A stretch of DNA of 53,858 bases from an uncultured bacterium (GCA_938075305.1 CALJGV010000027.1:1-53858); one strand, 5' to 3'; positions 23,071 to 33,772 are shown, counted from the stretch's first letter. Made by a program: numbers and translations. The notes: a model not told the origin generated them from the letters alone.

Positions 23071-26000
23071 GCCTGCCCGCCGCCAGCGTCCGGCGCCCGG
23101 TCTTCGCGACCATGGTGTCGCTCATGGTCGTGGCCCTGGGCGTCTTCGCCCTGGGCCGCCTGCGGATCGACCTCCTCCCCGAGGTCGAGATGCCCTCGTG
23201 CACCATCCGGACCACCTACGAGGGCGCGAGCCCCGAGGTCGTCGAGCGCCTCGTCACCCAGATCATCGAGGAGGTGGCGGCCACGGTGCCCGGCGTCGAG
23301 GAGATCGAGTCGACCTCCCTGGAGGGGTCCAGCCGCGTCACGGTGCGCTTCGCATACGGGGTCAACGTGGACGCCGCCGCCATCGACCTGCAGGCCCGCG
23401 TGGACCAGGAGGTGGACGAGCTCCCCGACGAGGTGACGCGTCCCAGGGTCCAGAAGTTCGACATCGGCAGCTTCCCCATCGTCATCCTCGGCGTCAGCAG
23501 CAAGCTCGACCCCGTGGCTCTGACCCAGGTCGTCGAGGATCAGATCCGCTTCCGCTTCTCGCGGATCCCGGGCGTGGCCCAGGTGGATCCCTGGGGGAGC
23601 TTCACCAGGGAGGTCCGGGTCGAGCTGGACCCCCAGCGCCTCAACGCCCTCGGCATTCCCCTGGATCGGGTGCTCACCGCGCTCCGGGAGGCCAACCTGG
23701 ACCGCCCCGCGGGGCAGCTCGAGGAGGGCCGCTATGAGGTCACCCTGCGGGCCCCCGCGGAGTTCCAGACCCTGGATGAGATCCGGGACACGGTCATCCT
23801 CGAACGCGGCGACGGCGCGGTCACCGTCGGGCAGATCGCCGTGGTCAAGGACACCTACGAGAAGCTCGACCGATACGTCCGGGTGGATGGAGACCTCGGC
23901 CTGCGGGTGGCCATCCGCAAGCAGTCCGACGCCAACACGGTGGAGGTGGCGAAGGCCATCCTCGCCGAGGTCGACCGGGTCAACGACGCCTACCCCCAGC
24001 TCAACGTCGTCGTCACCTCGAACCAGGGCGACTTCATCCGGCGCTCCATCGACAACGTGGCGAGCTCGGTCCTCTACGGGAGCGCCTTCGCGATCCTCGT
24101 GCTCCTCTTCTTCCTGCGGAGCCTGCGTAGCACCCTGGTCATCGCGGCGTCGATCCCGATCTCCATGGTGGCGACGTTCGCGCTCCTCGAGCTCGGGGGC
24201 CTGACCCTCAACCTCATGACCCTCGGGGGCCTCGCCCTGGGCGTGGGGATGATGGTGGACAGCTCGGTGGTGGTCCTAGAGAACATCTTCCGCCGGCGGA
24301 ACGAGTACGGGGAGGACGCCGTGACCGCCTCAGTCGCCGGGGCCAACGAGGTGGCGAGCGCCATCCTCGCGAGCACGATCACCACGCTGGTCATCTTCCT
24401 CCCCCTTGCCTTCATCGAGGGCGTGGCCGGCGCGCTCTTCGGGGAGCTGGCCCTGGTGGTGGTGTTCAGCCTGATCTGCTCCCTGCTCGTATCCCTGAGC
24501 CTCGTCCCTGTCCTCGCCTCCAGGCTCCTGGCGCGGCCGAGCTCCCAGGGCTCCTTCGCCGCCTTCGCGGAGCGCGGGTTCCAGCGCCTCGACAGCGCCT
24601 ACGCGGGGCTCCTGCGCCGCGCGGTCCGGCGGCCACTGGTGGTGGTCGCCCTCTCCAGCGCGGCTTTGGGCGCCAGCCTCCTGCTCTACCCCCTCATCGG
24701 GACCGAGTACCTGCCCCCCAGCGATGAGGGGGAGGTGCGCGTCACCGGCGAGATGGCCGTGGGCACCCGGCTCGACCTGGTGGACCGTCAGACCCGCCGC
24801 ATGACCGACCTCGCCCTGCCGCTGGTGCCCGAGCTCGTCTCCACCGTCGTCTCCGTGGGCCCGGGCTGGCGTGGGACGGTCTCGGCCCAGGGCGACATCC
24901 AGATGGCCCTGGTCCCTGCGCGGGAACGCACGCGGTCCAACGCCGAGATCGCGGACGCCCTCCGAGCCGCGCTCTCCGGAGAGGTCGCGGGCATGTCGAT
25001 CCGCACCCGCGCGCCCCAGGGGCAGTTCCTCCTGCAGCGCGTCCTCGGCAGCGAGGGGGGCATCGAGATCGAGGTACGCGGCCCCGACCTCGACGTGCTG
25101 GAGGGCCTCGCGGCCCACGCCGCTCGCATCGCCGAGGCGACCGAGGGCGTCACCGACGTGACCGTCAGCCGGCGGGCAGGCACCCCGCAGCAGGAGATCC
25201 TCGTCGATCGCGAGAAGGTCGCCGACGTCGGGCTCTCCGTGCGCGATGTGGCGCGGGTCCTCGAGGTGGGCTTCGCAGGCGCCCGCGCGGGGGAGTTCCG
25301 CGCCGACGGCAACTCCTACCGCATCCTCGTCCAGCTCGAGGACGCGGAGCGGCGCTCCATCGACGAGGTGCTGGACATGACCCTGAGCACCCCCGGCGGC
25401 GACGCCGTGGCCCTGCGGAACCTCGTGGACGCCAACCCGAGCCGCGGCCCCCTCGTCATCGAGCGGAAGGACCAGCAGCGGGTGGTCACGGTGTCCGCCA
25501 ACGTCGCTGGCCGGCCCGAGGGCTCCGTGGCCCGCGACCTTCAGGTCGAGCTCGCGAAGCTCCCGCGGCCGAAGGGGCACGAGGTCGAGGTCGCCGGCAC
25601 CTTCGAGGAGCAGGAGAAGGCCACGCGCGAGCTGGTGCTCTCCTTCCTCCTGGCGATCGCGCTCGTCTACATGGTCCTCGCCTGCCAGTACGAGTCGTTG
25701 CGCGACCCGCTCGTGGTCATGCTCTCGGTCCCGTTCGCCGCGATCGGCGTCCTCGTGACGCTCCACCTCACCGGCACGACCCTCAACATCCAGAGCGCCA
25801 TCGGCTGCATCGTGCTGGGGGGCGTGGTGGTGAACAACGCCATCCTCCTGGTGGACCAGGCCGCGCGGCTGGTCCAGGAGGGCACCCCTGTCCGGGAGGC
25901 GGTGGCCGAGGCCGGCAGGCGCCGGCTGCGGCCCATCCTGATGACGACGCTCACCACGGTCCTCGCGCTCCTGCCCCTCGCTTTCGGCATCGGCGAGGGC

Positions 26001-26129
26001 GCCGACGCCCAGGCCCCGCTGGCGCGGGCGGTGGTGGGTGGCCTCGTGGGGTCGACCCTGATCACGCTCCTCCTGATCCCCGCTGCCTACACCCTCGTCC
26101 GCAGGTCGAGGACGCCCGAGCCCGCCTGA
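23067..26129 (+). CDS. RND efflux permease, HAE1 type
   Basis: 1020 residues, normal for the family, with start ATG in the ATGA overlap. TM1 is near residues 10-30 ([17 protein letters not shown]), followed by a large periplasmic loop (porter domain), TM2-6 about 335-490, TM7 about 525, a second periplasmic loop, and TM8-12 from about 855. TM4 carries [20 protein letters not shown]: one of the two proton-relay Asp of AcrB is kept and the second is Ser, which is common in this subgroup. [17 protein letters not shown] near 50 is the conserved porter start. It pumps hydrophobic or amphipathic compounds using proton-motive force together with the adaptor upstream. Substrate is not deducible. Confidence 0.93.
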   Translation: MSLPAASVRRPVFATMVSLMVVALGVFALGRLRIDLLPEVEMPSCTIRTTYEGASPEVVERLVTQIIEEVAATVPGVEEIESTSLEGSSRVTVRFAYGVNVDAAAIDLQARVDQEVDELPDEVTRPRVQKFDIGSFPIVILGVSSKLDPVALTQVVEDQIRFRFSRIPGVAQVDPWGSFTREVRVELDPQRLNALGIPLDRVLTALREANLDRPAGQLEEGRYEVTLRAPAEFQTLDEIRDTVILERGDGAVTVGQIAVVKDTYEKLDRYVRVDGDLGLRVAIRKQSDANTVEVAKAILAEVDRVNDAYPQLNVVVTSNQGDFIRRSIDNVASSVLYGSAFAILVLLFFLRSLRSTLVIAASIPISMVATFALLELGGLTLNLMTLGGLALGVGMMVDSSVVVLENIFRRRNEYGEDAVTASVAGANEVASAILASTITTLVIFLPLAFIEGVAGALFGELALVVVFSLICSLLVSLSLVPVLASRLLARPSSQGSFAAFAERGFQRLDSAYAGLLRRAVRRPLVVVALSSAALGASLLLYPLIGTEYLPPSDEGEVRVTGEMAVGTRLDLVDRQTRRMTDLALPLVPELVSTVVSVGPGWRGTVSAQGDIQMALVPARERTRSNAEIADALRAALSGEVAGMSIRTRAPQGQFLLQRVLGSEGGIEIEVRGPDLDVLEGLAAHAARIAEATEGVTDVTVSRRAGTPQQEILVDREKVADVGLSVRDVARVLEVGFAGARAGEFRADGNSYRILVQLEDAERRSIDEVLDMTLSTPGGDAVALRNLVDANPSRGPLVIERKDQQRVVTVSANVAGRPEGSVARDLQVELAKLPRPKGHEVEVAGTFEEQEKATRELVLSFLLAIALVYMVLACQYESLRDPLVVMLSVPFAAIGVLVTLHLTGTTLNIQSAIGCIVLGGVVVNNAILLVDQAARLVQEGTPVREAVAEAGRRRLRPILMTTLTTVLALLPLAFGIGEGADAQAPLARAVVGGLVGSTLITLLLIPAAYTLVRRSRTPEPA

Positions 26130-26154
26130 GCCCGGGCCGCAGCGGAGCGACGCG

Positions 26155-28443
26155 TCAGCTCCCGCCGTCGCCGATCAGGTGCTCCTGGATGAGCGCCCAC
26201 TCGGTCTGACGTGAGTGCCACGCGAGGTCACGGTCGCGGATGCCGTGGCGCGTCTGAGGGTAGGCCATCATGGACCAGCTGGTCTTGCCCGCCTTCATCA
26301 GCGCGTGCGCCATCTGGAACATGTTCTGGACGTGCACGTTGTCGTCCATGATGCCGTGGTGCATGTGGAGGAAGCCGTTGAGGTCCTTCGCCACCCCGAG
26401 GACGCTCGTGGCCTCGTACCCCTCGAGGTTGTCGGAGGGCGTGCGCATGTAGCGCTCGGTGTAGATCGTGTCGTACATGCGCCAGTCGTACACGCCACCC
26501 CCGGCGATGCCGAGCTTGAAGCGGTCCGTGCGGCACAGGCAATTGGCGGTCATGGTTCCGCCGAAGCTGTAGCCGGTGATCCCGACGCGGTCGCCGTCGG
26601 CCCAGGGGTTCGCGGTCAACCAATCCACCACATCCACCATGTCCTCCACCTCCTGGAGGCCGACGCGCCGATAGAGCGCGGATGTCGCAGCGTGGCCGCG
26701 GCTGGTCGAGGAGCGCACGTTGGCCTGGAGCACGAGGACGCCCTCCTGGGCCAGGAACTGGAAGAAGGTGCTCCCGTTCCAGCGGTTGCGCACGGAGGGG
26801 GCGGCGGGGCCCGAGTAGGTGGAGATCCACACCGGGTAGGAGCGTGCGGGGTCGAAGTCTGCGGGCTTCAGGAGCGCCACGTCGAGCTCCACGCCGTCGC
26901 GCGTGGCGACCCGGTGCAGCTCCCAGGCGCCGATGCCGTAGTCCTGAGCCGGAGCCTCCGCCCGGCCGAGCTCCTTGAGGATGATCCCGTCCGCGTCGCA
27001 GACCCGGACGACGCCCGGGTTGGTGAGGCTCGAGAAGCGGTCGATGAAATAGGTTCGGTCCCCGTTGAACGTGACGGAGTGCGTCCCTTCACCCGACGTC
27101 AGGCGAGTGAAGTCGGTCCCATCCAGGGCGACCCGATAGAGGTTGGTGTTGATGTCGCCATCGGCCGTGGACTGGAACCAGACGTGGCCGGGCGAGTCCC
27201 CCTCGGGCGCCTCCAGGTGCTCGATGCTCCGAAGGTTCCAGTCCCCCGAGGTCACCGTCCCCAGCAGCTCGCCGCCGAGGTCGTAGCGGTACAGGTGGTC
27301 CGTGCCCGTGCGGTGGCTCCGCCACAGGAAGGTGCCGTCGCCCAGCCAGATCGGAGGCTCCGGGCGCTCGGTCCAGGTGGAGGATTCCTCGCGGATGAGC
27401 ACCTCTCCCTTGCCCGTCTCCGGATCGACGCTCAGGAGGTCCATCCAGGTCTGGATCCGGTCCTGGACGTAGACGAGGCAGCGCCCACCATCCGGCGTCC
27501 AGCCCACCCGCACCACGAGGATCTCCTGGCCGCCGTAGGCCGAGAGGTCGACCCACGCCGTCGAGGCGGTGACCGCGTCCGTGATCCCCACCCTGACGAT
27601 GGGGTTCGGGTCCCCCACCTTGGGGTAGTTCGTGACCTCGGACTTGACCCGGAACGTCGAGTCCTCGATGTGGTCGACCACCGTGAACTCGTAGACCGGA
27701 CTCTCATCCAGGGAGAGGAACGCGAGGTGCGCGCCATCGGGGGCCCAGAAGTGACCGAGGAAGTCACCGCGCCCATAGATCTCCTCCTGGTAGACCCAGT
27801 CGAGGATCCCGTTGAACTGGTCCGGGCCGCCATCGCTGGTCACCGGCGAGACCTCCCCCGTAGCGGTGTGAACCATGAACAGGTCATTCCCCCGAACGAA
27901 GGCCAGCGCCTTCCCGTCGGGGGCCATGCGGTCGTACCGGATCTCCCCCTCGGCCCCCCGCGCGAGGATCCGGGGCGCGTCGCCCTCTCGATGGAACCAC
28001 AGCTCCCCGTCGAGGTACGCCATGCGCGCCGCACCGTCGTCCGAGACCTGCTCAGGTCGCCTCATCAGGCCCTTCGCGATCCGCTCGGCCTCCCGCTCGG
28101 ATCGGCCGCCCTGTTCCTGAATCATCCCGGCGAGCTCCTCGAGGGCAGCCAACTTCCGCGGGTCCTCGACCACGCCCCCCTTGGCCTCCTCCCCGGGCGC
28201 GCCGAACTCTCCGGTCCGCACGTCGATCCAGCGCTCCTCCTCGCCGCGCCCCACCGCCACGTGCTGGCCGTCCCAGGCCCAGCGGACGCGGGGGAGCGAG
28301 GGCGAGAGGCTGATCGGTTCGCTCTTCGGCCGCCGGCTCGTCTGCTCGAGAGTGATCCTCTTCAGGTCAGGCTGCGGGGCGGCCCCTGCAGGGTCCTGGG
28401 GGCTGAGGGTGGCCGCGCTGAGGAGGAGAGTCGTGAAGAGCAT
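26155..28443 (-). CDS. DPP-IV-type S9B dipeptidyl peptidase
   Basis: 762 residues. A signal peptide (LFTTLLLSAATLS) is followed by a DPP-IV N-terminal eight-bladed propeller region with the conserved DWVYQEEIYGR motif (propeller Glu pair that binds the substrate N-terminus). The hydrolase domain has Ser626 in GYSFGG, Asp700 in DDNVH and His733 in RHGI. These enzymes remove X-Pro or X-Ala dipeptides from polypeptide N-termini in the periplasm. The leader upstream is C-rich with no Shine-Dalgarno sequence. It converges with the RND permease gene with only 25 bp between stops. Confidence 0.92.
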   Translation of the reverse strand: MLFTTLLLSAATLSPQDPAGAAPQPDLKRITLEQTSRRPKSEPISLSPSLPRVRWAWDGQHVAVGRGEEERWIDVRTGEFGAPGEEAKGGVVEDPRKLAALEELAGMIQEQGGRSEREAERIAKGLMRRPEQVSDDGAARMAYLDGELWFHREGDAPRILARGAEGEIRYDRMAPDGKALAFVRGNDLFMVHTATGEVSPVTSDGGPDQFNGILDWVYQEEIYGRGDFLGHFWAPDGAHLAFLSLDESPVYEFTVVDHIEDSTFRVKSEVTNYPKVGDPNPIVRVGITDAVTASTAWVDLSAYGGQEILVVRVGWTPDGGRCLVYVQDRIQTWMDLLSVDPETGKGEVLIREESSTWTERPEPPIWLGDGTFLWRSHRTGTDHLYRYDLGGELLGTVTSGDWNLRSIEHLEAPEGDSPGHVWFQSTADGDINTNLYRVALDGTDFTRLTSGEGTHSVTFNGDRTYFIDRFSSLTNPGVVRVCDADGIILKELGRAEAPAQDYGIGAWELHRVATRDGVELDVALLKPADFDPARSYPVWISTYSGPAAPSVRNRWNGSTFFQFLAQEGVLVLQANVRSSTSRGHAATSALYRRVGLQEVEDMVDVVDWLTANPWADGDRVGITGYSFGGTMTANCLCRTDRFKLGIAGGGVYDWRMYDTIYTERYMRTPSDNLEGYEATSVLGVAKDLNGFLHMHHGIMDDNVHVQNMFQMAHALMKAGKTSWSMMAYPQTRHGIRDRDLAWHSRQTEWALIQEHLIGDGGS

Positions 28444-28574
28444 GGGTTCAGGGGTGGAAGGAGGGACGGCCGGATCAGACTCGACTATTTTAGGCGGCTC
28501 CTCCGAATAGCCGGGTGCTCTGCCCGTACGGAGGCTGCAAGGTTTCCGACGACTTCCTCAGGTATTCCAAAGAC

Positions 28575-30317
28575 ATGCTGACGCTCGCTCTTCCGCTCCT
28601 CCTCTCCGCCGCCCCGCACCAGCCCGCGGCATCCGACCTCATGGCCGCGATCCCGGAGAACGCCGTGGTGGCGTTCCACATGCCCAACCCGAAGGCGGTC
28701 GTCGCTGCGCGGGAGACCAACGATCTGGTCGCCTTCATGATGGACCCCGAGTGGGAGTCCATCGCGGGACTCCTCATGGACATGGACGATCCGGAGGAAG
28801 CCGCCGGGCTGAATCAGCTCAAGGGTCTCCGAGACCGGGCGATCGAGGCCATGACCGACTGCAGCGGGCTGGTCATGTTCGCGACGACCCTCCCCGAGAC
28901 GGGGGAGCCCATGAGCATCGGCGTTGTCGCCCGGGGCGGTCCCAAGGTGGCGGAGATGATCCAGGAGATGTTCGTCGACGAGCAGGCCTCGACCGAGCAG
29001 CTGCAGCCCTCGCTCATCGCCCGGACGAGCGTGCCCCGCGCAGGGCGCTTCAACCGCGCCTTCGCCACCAGCGGCGACCTGATCATCGGGGTCGAGAGCT
29101 GGGACGGCATGGACACGGCCCGCGCCATGGTTCGTGAGAGCCTCGGTCGCGGCGCCCAGCGCCCCGGCGGCCCCTTCGGCCTCCCGACCCTCGCCAAGGA
29201 GCGCAAGGCCTGCGCCTTCGAGTTCGCCGTCAACCTGGACCCGATCCTGAAGGCCGCGCGTTCGGAGGGCTTCAACAGCCCTATGGAGGAGCGGATGTTC
29301 GACATGGCCTTCGACGGCATGACCTGGATCTACGGCTCCATGGCCCTCGGCAGCGGGGAGACCACCGACGCCGAGGTGGTCGTGCCCTACGGCGCCGAGT
29401 CCGCCCTTGCAGGCCTCTTCTCCAACTTCGGCCAGGCCGACATCAACGCGTTCGCTGGTATCCCGGCCGAGGCTCACACCGCGCAGGTGGGGAACGTGGA
29501 CCTCGAGGGCATCTTCGGCTGGGCGATGGACCTGGTGAAGGGTGAGTCCGAGGAGGGCTACGAGCAGATCATGGCGGGCATCAACGGCATCACCGAGATG
29601 TCCGGCATCAACGTCATCGAGGACGTCCTCGGCAACCTCTCCGGCCCGTCCGTGGCCTTCTCCACGACCCGCCCGGTGTCCGAGGAGCCCACGATGATGG
29701 ACATGATGATGGTCAGCACGTTCTCCGGGAACGACATGACCTACGCGGTCGAGGTCGAGGACACCGAGGTCCTCCTCGAGGCCCTCGAGTTCATGGTCGA
29801 CATGAGCGGGATGGGAGAGATGCTCCTCTCAGGCACGGCGACGGGCGGCGGCGAGAGTGGCGAGTTCGAGACCTGGTCCCTGGACCCGGAGATCGGCTCC
29901 CTGAAGCTGGCCCTCGGCGCGGGTCACATGATCCTCTCCACGAACTCCCAGGTCCTCGACCGCTACCTGTCCACCTTCGGAACCGAGCTGGGCGAGTCGT
30001 TCGCCAGCAACGAGAAGGTCGCGGTCATCCTCCCGACGCTCTCCGGCGCGGGGATCTCGATTCAGAAGACGGCGGCGATGCTCGAGTCGATCTCGACCAT
30101 GGTGGACGGCTTCGAGGCCATGTTCAGCAACACCGTGGACCTCAGCGCATTCGAGGGCGGTGAGATGGCAGGCGCGTCCATCGACGACACCTTCTCGCGC
30201 ATGTCCCTCGCCGCGGACCGCGTGGTCGAGCTGGGCCGTCGATACTTCGAGGGCACCATGTCCTCGGACATGGTGATGGAGAACGGCCAGCTCCGCCTCC
30301 GCCAGCGCACCCGCTGA
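28575..30317 (+). CDS. unknown secreted protein, 580 residues
   Basis: Start ATG at 28575 gives a clean signal (LTLALPLLLSAAPHQPAASD); an in-frame ATG 60 nt upstream would bury it. The body begins LMAAIPENAVVAFHMPNPKAVVAA, a pattern I associate with large planctomycete and myxobacterial periplasmic proteins of the DUF3352 kind that begin by scoring whether a value is finite; I am not sure of family membership. It is rich in Met, Gly and acidic residues, with several mixed alpha/beta segments (LPETGEPMSIGVVARGG, WSLDPEIGSLKLALGAGHMIL). No catalytic motif stands out. It is divergent from the DPP-IV gene and followed by a terminator shared with pilT. Confidence 0.7.
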   Translation: MLTLALPLLLSAAPHQPAASDLMAAIPENAVVAFHMPNPKAVVAARETNDLVAFMMDPEWESIAGLLMDMDDPEEAAGLNQLKGLRDRAIEAMTDCSGLVMFATTLPETGEPMSIGVVARGGPKVAEMIQEMFVDEQASTEQLQPSLIARTSVPRAGRFNRAFATSGDLIIGVESWDGMDTARAMVRESLGRGAQRPGGPFGLPTLAKERKACAFEFAVNLDPILKAARSEGFNSPMEERMFDMAFDGMTWIYGSMALGSGETTDAEVVVPYGAESALAGLFSNFGQADINAFAGIPAEAHTAQVGNVDLEGIFGWAMDLVKGESEEGYEQIMAGINGITEMSGINVIEDVLGNLSGPSVAFSTTRPVSEEPTMMDMMMVSTFSGNDMTYAVEVEDTEVLLEALEFMVDMSGMGEMLLSGTATGGGESGEFETWSLDPEIGSLKLALGAGHMILSTNSQVLDRYLSTFGTELGESFASNEKVAVILPTLSGAGISIQKTAAMLESISTMVDGFEAMFSNTVDLSAFEGGEMAGASIDDTFSRMSLAADRVVELGRRYFEGTMSSDMVMENGQLRLRQRTR

Positions 30318-30355
30318 GGGGGAACCTGCCCGCCGCGACCCGGCGGGCTATCGAG

Positions 30356-30390
30356 CGCGCCCCGCAGGCCCCTTGGGCCCGCGGGGCGCG
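30356..30390. terminator. hairpin between convergent genes
   Basis: 10-bp perfect arms CGCGCCCCGC/GCGGGGCGCG (30356-30365/30381-30390) enclosing a further GGCCC-type inner pairing, between the unknown secreted gene and pilT, which converge here. Confidence 0.6.
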
Positions 30391-30417
30391 TCCATTCCCG
30401 AGGGGAGGGGTCCCCGG

Positions 30418-31719
30418 CTAACCGCGCTGGCGCTTGTATTGCTCGAACGGGTCCTCGAGGGGCTGGCCCTCCGCGGGCGGCTCCGCTGACGGCGCCTCCG
30501 TGCGCGGGAGCGCCGGCGCGGGGTAGGCCGCGGGAGCCGCCGTCGGGTGAGGGGTTCCTTGCACCGGGGTCATGTCGGCCGGCGCCTCCGCGTCGGCGAT
30601 GGTCACCGGGCTGGGCGGGAGGGGAGCCTGCCCCACGACCCCCGGCTGCCAGTTGACGCCAGCCGCGTGGAGGCTGTCCACGAAGCCGTCCTTCTGGATG
30701 GCCTTGGAGTAGGCCTCCTCCGGGCTCACGACGCCATCGGCCACGAGCCGGGTGAGTGCGTCGTTCAGGAGGATCATCCCGGACTTGGCCCCCATCTGCA
30801 TGACGCTCATGATCTGGTGCGTCTTTCCCTCGCGGATCAGCGAGCTGACCGCGCTGGTCACGGCCAGGACCTCGAGCGCGGCCACCCGGCCGCCCTCCTG
30901 CTTCTTGCACAGGGTCTGGGCCACAACGCCCTTGAGGGACGAGGAGAGCATGGTCCGGATCTGCGCCTGCCGGTCCGCAGGGAACTGGTCGATGATCCGG
31001 TCCACCGTCGACGGCGCGGTGGTGGTGTGGAGCGTGCCGAAGACCAGGTGGCCGGTCTCGGCGGTCTCGATGGCGATCTCGATGGTCTCGAGGTCCCGCA
31101 GCTCGCCGACGAGCACGATGTCCGGGTCCTCGCGGAGCGCCGCCTTGAGCGCGCGCTTGAAGGAGGCCGTGTGCTGCTTCACCTCGCGCTGGTTGATCAG
31201 GCACCGCTGGTCCTGGTGCACGAACTCGATCGGGTCCTCGATCGTGATGATGTGGTCGGACCTGTTCTTGTTGATGAAGTCGATCATCGCGGCGAGCGTC
31301 GTCGACTTGCCGCTCCCGGTGGGCCCGGTCACCAGGACGAGCCCCTTGGAGAGCATGCAGAAGTCCCGCGCGGCGTCGGGCAGCCCGAGCTCCTCGAAGG
31401 TCAACAGGTCCTCCGGGATGACCCGGAAGGTGGCTCCCGGACCCCGGCTGTCCACGAAGAGGTTGCCGCGGAAGCGGGCGAGCCCGGGGATCTCGTAGGC
31501 GAAGTCAGCGTCGAAGGTGGACTCGTAGGTCTCCCAGACCGACGGGATGCAGATCTCCTTGAGGATCAGCTGCATCTGATCGGGCGGGATCGCATCGCAC
31601 TCCTTCACTGGCACGATGTCCCCGTGAAGCCGGAACTGCGGCTTCGTCTGGGAGGTCATGTGAAGGTCCGAGGCGCCAACCTCGACCATCCGTCTGAACA
31701 GCGCGTCAATCCAGGCCAT
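30418..31719 (-). CDS. pilT: type IV pilus retraction ATPase PilT
   Basis: 433 residues. The PilT order is complete: N-terminal PAS-like region, Walker A GPTGSGKST (132-140), the Asp box ITIEDPIEFVH, Walker B LVGELRDLETI, and LHTTTAPSTVDRI. The AIRNLIREGK-like helix SSLIREGKTHQI of PilT (rather than PilB) is present. It depolymerises pilin for twitching motility or DNA uptake, at the inner membrane. A Pro/Ala-rich tail of about 70 residues beyond the usual end (from about 360) is unusual. No other pil gene is in the window, so it may serve a pilus encoded elsewhere. The leader lacks a Shine-Dalgarno sequence. Confidence 0.93.
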   Translation of the reverse strand: MAWIDALFRRMVEVGASDLHMTSQTKPQFRLHGDIVPVKECDAIPPDQMQLILKEICIPSVWETYESTFDADFAYEIPGLARFRGNLFVDSRGPGATFRVIPEDLLTFEELGLPDAARDFCMLSKGLVLVTGPTGSGKSTTLAAMIDFINKNRSDHIITIEDPIEFVHQDQRCLINQREVKQHTASFKRALKAALREDPDIVLVGELRDLETIEIAIETAETGHLVFGTLHTTTAPSTVDRIIDQFPADRQAQIRTMLSSSLKGVVAQTLCKKQEGGRVAALEVLAVTSAVSSLIREGKTHQIMSVMQMGAKSGMILLNDALTRLVADGVVSPEEAYSKAIQKDGFVDSLHAAGVNWQPGVVGQAPLPPSPVTIADAEAPADMTPVQGTPHPTAAPAAYPAPALPRTEAPSAEPPAEGQPLEDPFEQYKRQRG

Positions 31720-31818
31720 GAGTGAATCCGGGTGTGAGCCAGCGGGGATCGCCAGGCTTCTGCTCCTCGCCGGATATCGACACGAACGCCACTTTCCTCA
31801 AGCCGATACCCTCAGCGC

Positions 31819-33162
31819 ATGAGGCGTCCTCCCATGACCGACATCTCCCGGTCCAACCACACCCGCTCACGGCCCCCCCAGCCCCCCCCGAAGGCCCCCC
31901 GGAGGCCTCCGGGGGGATGCCCGCCCGCCCTGATTCTCGGGGCCGTCCTCGGTCTCCTGGGCATGATCGGGGGCTGCGCCCCGGCTCCGGAGCAGGAATC
32001 GGGAGCCCTGGTCCCAGGCTCCTGGAGGGCCACCCTGGCCTCCCCTGGCGGGGCCATCCCCTTCGGCCTGGACCTGGTTCGGTCCGAGGAGGGCCTCCGG
32101 GCCTTCCTCGTCAACGGCGAGGAGCGCCGCCCCGCGGGCCTCGTCGAACGCCTCGGTGAGAGGGTCCGCTTCGAGCTGCCGCCCTACCGGTCCGCCGTGG
32201 TCGCCACCCTCGACGACGACGGCCGTGGGCTGGCCGGGTACTGGGAGCGAGACGCCGGAGAGGGGCCGGTGCCGCTCCTGCCGTTCGCCGCGGTCGCGGG
32301 CACCGACTCGAAGCCCCCCGCCACCCCCGACCGCGCCTCGGTCCGCCTGCTCTCCGGGCGCTGGCGGGTCCGGTTCGACGGCGACGAGGAGGACGCCGTC
32401 GGGCTCTTCGAGGTCGCCCCCACCGGTCGAGCCTCTGGCACCTTCCTGACGACCCTTGGTGACTACCGTTACCTCAGCGGCTGGTTCGACGGCGAGGCCC
32501 TGCGCCTGGGCTGCTTCGACGGCGCCCACGCCTTCCTGTTCGAGGCCCAGCTCGGGGAAGGAGGGCGGCTGAACGGTGACTTCTGGTCACGGGACTCGTT
32601 CCACACGACCTGGGTCGGGGATCGAGATGACGGGGCGACCCTGCCCGATGACTTCGCCCTCACCCGGTGGACGGAGGGTCAGGACCTCGGCGGGTTGGTA
32701 TTCCCCGACGTCGACGGCGAGCGCCGGTCGCTCGCCGAGCTCCTGCCCTCCGACTCGCCTGGGCTGCTGGTGGTGTTCGGGACCTGGTGTCCCAACTGCA
32801 ACGACCTGACCGAGGCTCTCGTCGACCTCCACCGCCGCCACCCCGCGCTCCAGATCGCCGCGATCGCGTTCGAGCTGGGTTCAAATCCAGCCAAGCACCG
32901 GGAAGCCGTGCGCGAGTACGTGGACCACCACGGGATCGATTATCCCGTGGTCCTGGGGGGGACCGCCTCCAAGTCCGTCGCCACCGAGGCGCTGCCCATC
33001 CTCGATCGGGTCCGGGCGTATCCGACGACGGTCTTCCTGGCCCCTGGGGGCCGCGCCACGGCCGTCCACACGGGCTTCAGCGGGCCCGCCACGGGCAAGC
33101 GACACGCGGCCCTGCTGGAGCGCTTCGAGTCCGAGATCGAGTCGCTCGTCGGCCCCCGCTGA
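31819..33162 (+). CDS. TlpA/ResA-like thioredoxin-fold lipoprotein with N-terminal extension
   Basis: 447 residues if the first ATG (31819) is used; ATG 31834 is possible. A Pro/Arg-rich leader precedes a hydrophobic segment (ALILGAVLGLLGMIGGC, lipid Cys53). Residues 60-290 are beta-rich strands without a family I can name, similar in layout to the N-terminal domains fused to TlpA in Bacteroidetes and planctomycetes. The C-terminal 150 residues form the redoxin: WCPNC with Cys324 and Cys327, and cis-Pro in RAYPTTVFLAPGG. It likely reduces disulfides or sustains cytochrome maturation in the periplasm. Monocistronic. Confidence 0.82.
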   Translation: MRRPPMTDISRSNHTRSRPPQPPPKAPRRPPGGCPPALILGAVLGLLGMIGGCAPAPEQESGALVPGSWRATLASPGGAIPFGLDLVRSEEGLRAFLVNGEERRPAGLVERLGERVRFELPPYRSAVVATLDDDGRGLAGYWERDAGEGPVPLLPFAAVAGTDSKPPATPDRASVRLLSGRWRVRFDGDEEDAVGLFEVAPTGRASGTFLTTLGDYRYLSGWFDGEALRLGCFDGAHAFLFEAQLGEGGRLNGDFWSRDSFHTTWVGDRDDGATLPDDFALTRWTEGQDLGGLVFPDVDGERRSLAELLPSDSPGLLVVFGTWCPNCNDLTEALVDLHRRHPALQIAAIAFELGSNPAKHREAVREYVDHHGIDYPVVLGGTASKSVATEALPILDRVRAYPTTVFLAPGGRATAVHTGFSGPATGKRHAALLERFESEIESLVGPR

Positions 33163-33282
33163 AGGCCACCCCGGGTCCCGGCCCCCTCCCTGGCCCCCGG
33201 GGGCACCCCGCGCCGCGGTAAGGGGAGCGGTCGTGGACGGGGCGAGGAGGAACAGCGGACCAAATCGTCCTATCATGGAGGC

Positions 33283-33753
33283 ATGCCGTTCCTCTTCCTC
33301 CTGCTGCTGCTCGGCGGCGTCCTCGCCGCGCCTGGCCTCGTCCGCGAACGCTCGTGGAAGGTGGGCACCGACGTGCAGGCCGCGATGGATCGGGGGGAGG
33401 AGCCGGACAACGAGATCGTCGAGGTCTCGATCCTCCGCCTCAAGAACGCGCGCTACCGTCGCGGCCGGCCCCTGCCCGAGTGGGTCCAGGAGCTCGACGG
33501 CAAGAAGATCAGCCTGTGGGGCTACATGGCCATCGGGACCCTCGAGGGCCTCAGCGAGTTCGAGCTCGTGCCCGAGTCCTGCGAGTGCGGCAAGTCGAAG
33601 GTCAACCACTTCGTCCAGGTGACCCTCGACGACGACGTCACCCGCTTCATCCCCGGCCGGATCACGCTGGAGGGGACCTTCAGCTGTGGCGAGGTGGAGG
33701 AGGACGGCTTCATCACGAGCGTCTACCGCCTCTCCACCGACGAGCTCCCCTGA
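33283..33753 (+). CDS. small secreted DUF3299-like protein
   Basis: 156 residues with a signal of Leu repeats (MPFLFLLLLLGGVLAAPG). The core DGKKISLWGYMAIG, ELVPESCECGKSKVNHFVQVTL and RITLEGTFSCGEVEEDGF parallels the DUF3299 pattern (a GYM/PL strand, a Cys-bearing metal-site region and a final YRL strand), also found in the zinc-operon gene at 36352. The sole Cys-rich element is CECG. I call it DUF3299-like with moderate confidence; in the zinc operons such proteins are thought to have a periplasmic role. It is 20 bp before the HEAT gene and is probably co-transcribed with it. Confidence 0.62.
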   Translation: MPFLFLLLLLGGVLAAPGLVRERSWKVGTDVQAAMDRGEEPDNEIVEVSILRLKNARYRRGRPLPEWVQELDGKKISLWGYMAIGTLEGLSEFELVPESCECGKSKVNHFVQVTLDDDVTRFIPGRITLEGTFSCGEVEEDGFITSVYRLSTDELP

Positions 33754-33772
33754 ACGGGGCAGCCTCCGCGCC

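Noticed and set aside
23067..26129. Loss of the second TM4 Asp as evidence of a broken RND pump
   Set aside because: A non-Asp residue at this position is common in one large RND subgroup, so it does not imply inactivity.
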